Part shown: in pieces, positions 60,601 through 64,000 of the stretch
Layout of the letters: each line of letters begins with the position of its first letter
Position numbering within the stretch: the first letter of the stretch is position 1
DNA from: Streptomyces sp. ADI96-02
GTDB taxonomy: Bacteria; Actinomycetota; Actinomycetes; Streptomycetales; Streptomycetaceae
Length of the DNA: 64,000 nucleotides
Direction: 5' to 3'
Assembly: GCF_003846185.1 (NCBI RefSeq)
Contig: NZ_ML123034.1
Coordinates: forward strand, 5,279,555 to 5,343,554
Position numbers and translations under genes: made by a program
The notes under the pieces: model-generated
Told to the model about the DNA's origin: nothing
The model's input: only the letters and a program-made list of their open reading frames with translations
Databases searched by the model: none

Positions 60601-60877
60601 CAACGGCGAACGGGTGCGCGCCGTACTGGTCGACTCGGCCGAGGAGAGCGAGCGCCGCAAGCGCCGCCGTCGCAGCCCCTGGAACCGGCAGGAGGGCGAG
60701 GACACCTTCCTGGCCCCCGCCCACCGGCCCACCACCACCAGCGGCGGCGGTGGGACGCAGGGCGAGGAGGAGCAGAACAGCGCCCGCCGGACCACCAGTT
60801 CCTCCGCCTATCTGGAGGAGGACGAGGACGTCTGGGGGACCGAGGAGGGCGGCAGCCCGGCGGTGATCGGACGGTGA
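57641..60877 (+). CDS. Large repeat-rich T7SS substrate-like protein
   Basis: This 1078-residue protein has a charged N-terminal domain, then a WXG-like helical segment with Trp225 (EDASWKGEAADVFRNLL). Residues about 448-555 form an Asn/Asp/Leu-rich 11-residue repeat (NNNNDILDDLN type). Residues about 635-867 hold Asp-Gly-rich beta repeats (FPDGSRSSFDPETG, NPDGSTKTVDL). A Gly/Pro/Met-rich linker follows, and then an acidic tail with DEDVWGTEEGG. No signal peptide or membrane helix is seen, which fits T7SS export. GTG 57641 follows GAAAGGG. It is probably a surface or cell-wall protein; an enzymatic domain is not recognisable. Confidence 0.8.
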   Translation: MAEVANADPDSRENVNELKGWGAESVDGWANLVHHITGFPMPDRKTIFERLTSTKGGPLFRMDIRERDLKSVVQESGFLVNEGQDYDIFFLNKNKQSSIMQARIVFEGRAKSGNEIHFDGTDADDVDDVSVHEGNEFKDYNKQEMSTKPLAEYMNGPRAALIALRDGGTEGVKFNNLSVPSTDAVVLKSFTDTGESFDRAAQFFKDKAVVLKDWEDRFSREDASWKGEAADVFRNLLKKVRENYDGYVETFGATSNADGVTGTDGTVYSRALEAGSQSLKDTASNLLGNWLEWAKSDYYDPLLVLRYVLDDLAFWVDENNISKSDIEATTHNGYQGAGYTTVRHSPQAGFSQEHPDYGDLSDIANWKKVGEKAVELWNKGVDEMLVRPAVAERSRLNNIFLDLAKDFTENVPKPKTTSTAGEDYADDKLNDPGGTGGPDIDDWLKKLNDNNNDFLNDLNENNNDILDDLNNNNNDILDDLNNKNNDILDDLNNDNKDILEDLGNNNKTVLDDLGNINNQALDNLNDLGNANNDALNSLNDLGDANNNALNSLGNLGNLNAPLGEGGPLGGDGQTLPPPVLPPLTQSLGNLGLNNNPQDGVRNNPTEEFTRSLGNILGGAGLNTPTGGNTRLRDGGGLTTDFPDGSRSSFDPETGQLTTTHPDGSTKTVDLGDGAKITNPDGSVTSLDRDGNLTTTFPDGSKQVIDPRTGEAVTTNPDGSTSTSNLGDLGGLNGLNGPDGALDGLRDLGLDGNGDGLETPTGGRTSLGLDGDLDNVFPDGSRSSFDPDTGELTTTNPDGSTKTVDLTHGATVTNPDGSKTVLDNGMLKTTYPDGTTQIVDPETGRTTITDPDGKTRTVDLDGLGSDLNRDTRDRLDLDSLGLNGNGNGISSGGSGGGGPSTVSRDLSLPDLGLGNGGGNSTTGLDTSLSALGGGTLGGEGSGNGLNPGQTPGAPGQTPGGPGAPGMPGSPGMPMGGGGMGAGGVGEKGNGERVRAVLVDSAEESERRKRRRRSPWNRQEGEDTFLAPAHRPTTTSGGGGTQGEEEQNSARRTTSSSAYLEEDEDVWGTEEGGSPAVIGR
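58981..59302 (+). repeat. Asn/Asp/Leu 11-residue repeat region
   Basis: About ten in-frame units of roughly 33 bp encode the pattern N-N-(N/D)-(D)-(I/F)-L-(D/N/E)-D-L-N. Copies diverge in the second half, where the pattern shifts to LNDLGNANN. Codon use varies between copies, so the repeat is old rather than a recent slippage product. Confidence 0.85.
59545..60240 (+). repeat. Asp-Gly beta repeat blocks
   Basis: Two long similar blocks begin with FPDGSRSSFDP near nt 59560 and 59968. Each block is made of units of about 17-20 residues containing NPDG or FPDG followed by a beta strand, ending at the VDLDGLG segment. Confidence 0.8.
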
Positions 60878-61046
60878 CCGCGAAGACGTCGCGGCCCGGG
60901 ACGCGAAAGAGACGTATCGCATAGAGATCGCGGCCCGTACCGGCTTTCCTTACCGGGCGGCTACCAGCAGAATCATCAGAGTTGATCATCGTGCGGCCCC
61001 GTCCGGGCCGCACGGTGGCCGACGCCGAACGGAGAAGGGACAAGAG

Positions 61047-61502
61047 GTGCCGGAACCTCTGGAGAAGCGCCTGGAGACGGCGATGGCCGAGCTCCAGCAG
61101 GCCCAGGAAGCCATCGCACGGACCGAACACGAGCTGCGGCAGGCCTCGTTCGCGCGCGTCTCCTCCGATCGCGCGGTGCGCTGCACCGTGGGCCCGCAGG
61201 GGGAGCTGACCAGCCTGGAGTTCCTGGAGAACAAGTACCGCGACATGTCGCCCCAGGCCCTGGCCGCCAGCGTCCTGGAGGCCGCGAGCGAGGCCCGGAT
61301 CGCGATGAACCGGCACGTGATGAAGGCGATGATGCCCTTCACCGGGCCCAGCAGCGCCGTTCCGGAGCTCCCTGGCTTCGAGGTGGACTGGGAGCGGATC
61401 TTCGGCCCGGAGGTGCTCCGCGAGGACGACGAGGACCGGGCGCGACCGGACGGCGCGAAGCCTGCCTGGCGGGACGCTCTCGACGAGGACGGTGAGGACT
61501 GA
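61047..61502 (+). CDS. YbaB/EbfC-family-like protein of the T7SS locus
   Basis: This 151-residue protein has the YbaB fold pattern: an N-terminal helix (LETAMAELQQAQEAIARTEHEL), a central sheet (RCTVGPQGELTSLEFLENKYRDMSPQALAASVLEAASEAR) and a C-terminal helix, plus an acidic tail. YbaB proteins bind DNA, but in Streptomyces T7SS loci such proteins are frequent and their role is unclear; they may act as chaperones or regulators. GGAGAAGGGA lies before GTG 61047. It overlaps no gene but ends 1 nt before the next start. Confidence 0.82.
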   Translation: MPEPLEKRLETAMAELQQAQEAIARTEHELRQASFARVSSDRAVRCTVGPQGELTSLEFLENKYRDMSPQALAASVLEAASEARIAMNRHVMKAMMPFTGPSSAVPELPGFEVDWERIFGPEVLREDDEDRARPDGAKPAWRDALDEDGED

Positions 61503-61503
61503 G

Positions 61504-61887
61504 ATGGGCGGACGCTACTACTTCGACCCGAGCCGGGTGGAGTCGCTGATCGAGCAGCAGGACCAGATCGCGGAGCTGGCCATGTCGATCCTGACCGAGT
61601 TCCGGGACGACGTGTACGAGACCGCGGGCTGGGTGGGTACGGCGGCCGGCACCGACGAGATGAGCCAGAAGGCCACCGAGCGGGACCGTAAGGAGACGCA
61701 GACGGCCACGGAGACCATGACCGGTTTCCGGGACGCGCTCAGCGCCAGCACCGCCGCGATGAAGGACCAGATCCACCTGGTGCGCACGACCCGGGACGCC
61801 AACCTCGAAGGCATCGACAAGTACAACAGCCGGGCCGAGACCAACGGTGTGTTCGGCGACGACGCGGGCGGGCATGGCCGCCGCTGA
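61504..61887 (+). CDS. WXG100-like protein
   Basis: This 127-residue helical protein has GWVGTAAG, a WXG turn with Trp near residue 43, between two helices (EQQDQIAELAMSILTEFRDDVYE and KETQTATETMTGFRDALSASTAAMK). It likely forms a dimer with or chaperones the large protein encoded next. GAGGACTGAG precedes the ATG. The YbaB-like gene stops one base before its start codon. Confidence 0.8.
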   Translation: MGGRYYFDPSRVESLIEQQDQIAELAMSILTEFRDDVYETAGWVGTAAGTDEMSQKATERDRKETQTATETMTGFRDALSASTAAMKDQIHLVRTTRDANLEGIDKYNSRAETNGVFGDDAGGHGRR

Positions 61888-61968
61888 TCCCCGCGCCGAG
61901 GGCCGCATCCGCAGGACCGGGGGAGCGGCCCGTTCGGGCTGCCCGCGTACCGCCGGGGGCGACCGCAG

Positions 61969-64000
61969 TTGAGCATCGTGCCCACGCCGGAGATCAACGG
62001 GATGATCTTCGCGTTGACCGGGGAGTTCCTCACCTCGATCGATGAGGATCTCGCGGACCAGAGCCAGTACAACTTCTCCCGTATGGCCCGTAAGGTCGAG
62101 AAGCTGTTCGCGCTGATCGAGAAGTCGGTGCACGACACCGCGCAGGCGATGCCGGACGAGCTGGCCAGCTCCTACAAGCAGGCGATGGGCGCCCTCATCG
62201 ACGACCAGGGCAAGAACTACCTTTTGGAGTTCACCAAACAGCTCGACGCGGTCGGCCGGGGCCGCCGGAAGACCGGCATGGACGTCATGGAGTCCAAGTG
62301 GCAGGTCATCGCCGAAGTCGTCCTGCTGCTCATCGAGATCGCGATCTACCTCGCGCTGTCCTACTTCACCGGCGGCGCCTCCGCCAGCCAGATCCTGATG
62401 GTGAAGCTGCGCACGCGCGCGGCACTCCTGGCCCTCTTCATCGACCTGCTCAAGCGGCTGCACCTGATGCCGGCCCTGAGCGAGGCGCTGACGGAGGCGT
62501 TCACGACCTTCGCCGTCCGGCTGGCGATGATGAACTTCGCCCCCGAGGGCCGTCGGCCCGACGGGATCGACTGGGGCGACATCGGCAAGGCCGCCGCCTT
62601 CGGCGCGGCGGCGGGGTTCTTCACCAGCCTCTTCGAGAACTGGGCGAAGAACATCGTCAAGAGCTACGACACCAACTTCCTCAAGGACGGGTCCGTCTTC
62701 AAGGACAAGCCGGGCCCCGGCCCGGACCTGAAGCTCGACACCCCCGACCCGAAGGACAGGCCCGGCCCGGACTCCCCGCCCCCGAACCTGAAGGACAAGC
62801 CGGGCCCGGACACCCCGAACCCGAAGGACAGGCCCGGCCCGGACTCCCCCGCCCCGAAGCCGGAGTCCGAGCCGCTCCCGACCCCTGGCGGCGGCCCCAA
62901 GGACCGCCCGCGCACCGACCTGAACGTCGACCCGCCGGCCTTCCTCCGCGACCGGCCGTTCACCTTCCGCTACGACCGGGACGTCTGGACCTCCAACCCC
63001 GACCTGTGGCGCAACTACCGCAGGCTGGAGGACAACGCCGACCGGCCCGGAGCGCTCGCCGGGTACTACGGGCTCAAGGGCGTCCTCGACTTCGCCGCCG
63101 CCGGTGGCGGCGAGTCCGTCGGCGAGGTCCTGATCAAGGGCGCGTTCGAGGGCGACTTCTCCTCCCACTGGACCACGTTCGTCGGCGCGGGTGTCAGCAG
63201 CAAGGTCGAGGGCGGCCTGTCCGACATCGCCCTCAACACCGGCAACGAACTCCGCACCGCCATCGAGAACCTGCGCAACCAGCCGCCCACCGTCTCGGGC
63301 GGCGCGGACACGGACGACCCCGCCCGGTCCGGCGGCGACGGCTCCGGCCGCACCGGCGGGCCGCCGCGCACGGAGTCCTCGGACGGCGACGGCCCCGGGC
63401 TCGGCGCACCCCCGCCCCCCGGCTCCCCGGAGACCATCGGACTGGACGAGTACACCGGCAGCCCCTCCCCGGGGCCCGATCCGGCGGAGAGCCCGCCGCC
63501 CTACACGCTGGAGGACCCGCCCGCGTACGTCCCGGGGCCGCTGCCGGTGACCGCCGCGGAGGACGCGCTCTGGCAGCAGGTCCACCAGGGCCCGCCCGAG
63601 GTGCGCGAGCAGGCGCTGCGCGACCTCGCCGCCCTCCGCGGCGAACAGCCGCCCGGCCCGGCCGAGATCGGCGTCCGCGAGGGCCTGTACGGCAATCTGT
63701 CGCAGCACCCCGAGATCCGGGTGGTGCCGACCGGCGACGGGCCCGCCGCGGGGATCGACGCCGACGAGGTGCGCCGGGCACTGGAGAGCTTCGGCACACC
63801 GGTGACCGTGGACACCCCGGTCGTGGGCGGCGAGGGGACCCCGACGCCCCCGCCGGAGAGCGGCGCGCCGACGGGACCGGACGTGGTCGGCGGGACCGGT
63901 GTGAATGGTACGGACACCGCGCCCGGGTCGAACGGCACGGACACCGCGCCCGGGTCGAACGGCACGGACACCGCGCCCGGGTCGAACGGCACGGACACCG
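61969..64000 (+). CDS. Large T7SS effector/toxin-like protein, 3'-truncated by the window edge
   Basis: The frame stays open to the end of the window (677 codons). The N-terminal region of about 110 residues is helical and resembles the export domain of T7SS toxins. A hydrophobic stretch near residues 112-130 (VVLLLIEIAIYLALSYF) and further hydrophobic helices to about 225 follow, as in CpnT-like channel-forming N-domains. A Lys-Pro-Gly-Pro-Asp repeat linker, a folded segment (about 320-440), and Pro/Gly-rich linkers come next. Any toxin domain and its immunity gene would lie beyond 64000. TTG 61969 with GGGGG upstream is the chosen start; GTG 61978 is in frame. The family assignment is by layout, not by a catalytic motif. 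Confidence 0.65.
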   Translation, partial: MSIVPTPEINGMIFALTGEFLTSIDEDLADQSQYNFSRMARKVEKLFALIEKSVHDTAQAMPDELASSYKQAMGALIDDQGKNYLLEFTKQLDAVGRGRRKTGMDVMESKWQVIAEVVLLLIEIAIYLALSYFTGGASASQILMVKLRTRAALLALFIDLLKRLHLMPALSEALTEAFTTFAVRLAMMNFAPEGRRPDGIDWGDIGKAAAFGAAAGFFTSLFENWAKNIVKSYDTNFLKDGSVFKDKPGPGPDLKLDTPDPKDRPGPDSPPPNLKDKPGPDTPNPKDRPGPDSPAPKPESEPLPTPGGGPKDRPRTDLNVDPPAFLRDRPFTFRYDRDVWTSNPDLWRNYRRLEDNADRPGALAGYYGLKGVLDFAAAGGGESVGEVLIKGAFEGDFSSHWTTFVGAGVSSKVEGGLSDIALNTGNELRTAIENLRNQPPTVSGGADTDDPARSGGDGSGRTGGPPRTESSDGDGPGLGAPPPPGSPETIGLDEYTGSPSPGPDPAESPPPYTLEDPPAYVPGPLPVTAAEDALWQQVHQGPPEVREQALRDLAALRGEQPPGPAEIGVREGLYGNLSQHPEIRVVPTGDGPAAGIDADEVRRALESFGTPVTVDTPVVGGEGTPTPPPESGAPTGPDVVGGTGVNGTDTAPGSNGTDTAPGSNGTDTAPGSNGTDT
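63907..64000 (+). repeat. 27-bp tandem repeat coding GTDTAPGSN
   Basis: Three full units (63907-63933, 63934-63960, 63961-63987) and a partial one reach the window edge. The last units are identical and the first differs by one base, which suggests recent expansion. The true copy number is unknown. Confidence 0.9.

Noticed and set aside
1..64000. tRNA, rRNA genes, riboswitches or a replication origin
   Set aside because: None was recognised on reading both strands; small RNAs without strong sequence signatures could be missed.

Overview
The window is very GC-rich DNA with the gene density, GTG/TTG start use, overlapping ATGA/GTGA gene junctions, SARP-type regulator and Streptomyces-style type VII secretion (T7SS) locus expected of a Streptomyces or close relative. 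Nothing in the sequence fixes the species.

Positions 1-26941 are part of a type II (aromatic) polyketide biosynthetic gene cluster that continues past the left edge. The core is a ketosynthase alpha (20907-22172), chain length factor (22169-23413), ACP (23484-23756) and stand-alone acyltransferase (23840-24889). It is supported by a DpsC-like KSIII whose nucleophile is Ser rather than Cys, a two-domain aromatase/cyclase and three ABM-fold domains in two genes. A citramalate synthase and an alpha-methylacyl-CoA-racemase-like CaiB protein suggest a dedicated supply of a non-acetate starter. A glycosyltransferase and a deoxysugar set (RmlA, RmlB, 2,3-dehydratase, DegT-type aminotransferase, 3-C-methyltransferase) point to a branched 3-amino-3-C-methyl sugar of the vancosamine type. 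Two less usual members are a fatty-acyl-AMP-ligase-like adenylation enzyme and a YcaO cyclodehydratase fused to an E1-like leader-binding domain. Control is visible: one SARP gene, a DesK/DesR-like two-component pair, and six copies of the same SARP promoter pattern (two heptamers 11 bp apart, then 8 bp, then a -10-like hexamer) in front of nearly every transcription unit of the cluster.

Positions 27110-31470 hold an IS transposase, a zinc-ribbon hypothetical protein and a UvrA/DrrC-like ABC protein that could give self-resistance to a DNA-binding product. Positions 31742-36611 look like a small defence module: a superfamily I helicase with an N-terminal RelE/ParE-like domain, divergent from a GmrSD-like (DUF262-DUF1524) protein that carries an alkyltransferase-like domain. 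A decayed gene follows, then an operon of an atypical polyprenyl synthetase, an isopentenyl phosphate kinase and a methyltransferase-like protein, then two small secreted proteins.

Positions 41808-64000 are a T7SS locus: a T7SS-associated protein, a ricin-lectin membrane protein, a beta-helix protein fused to two EccA-type AAA domains, a mycosin homologue lacking all three catalytic residues, EccC, EccD, EccB, two WXG100 proteins, a 1078-residue repeat-rich likely substrate, a YbaB-like protein, a further WXG protein, and a large toxin-like protein running off the right edge. The two big loci appear functionally independent. Gene calls rest on reading frame, ribosome binding sites and recognisable motifs; no database search was possible.
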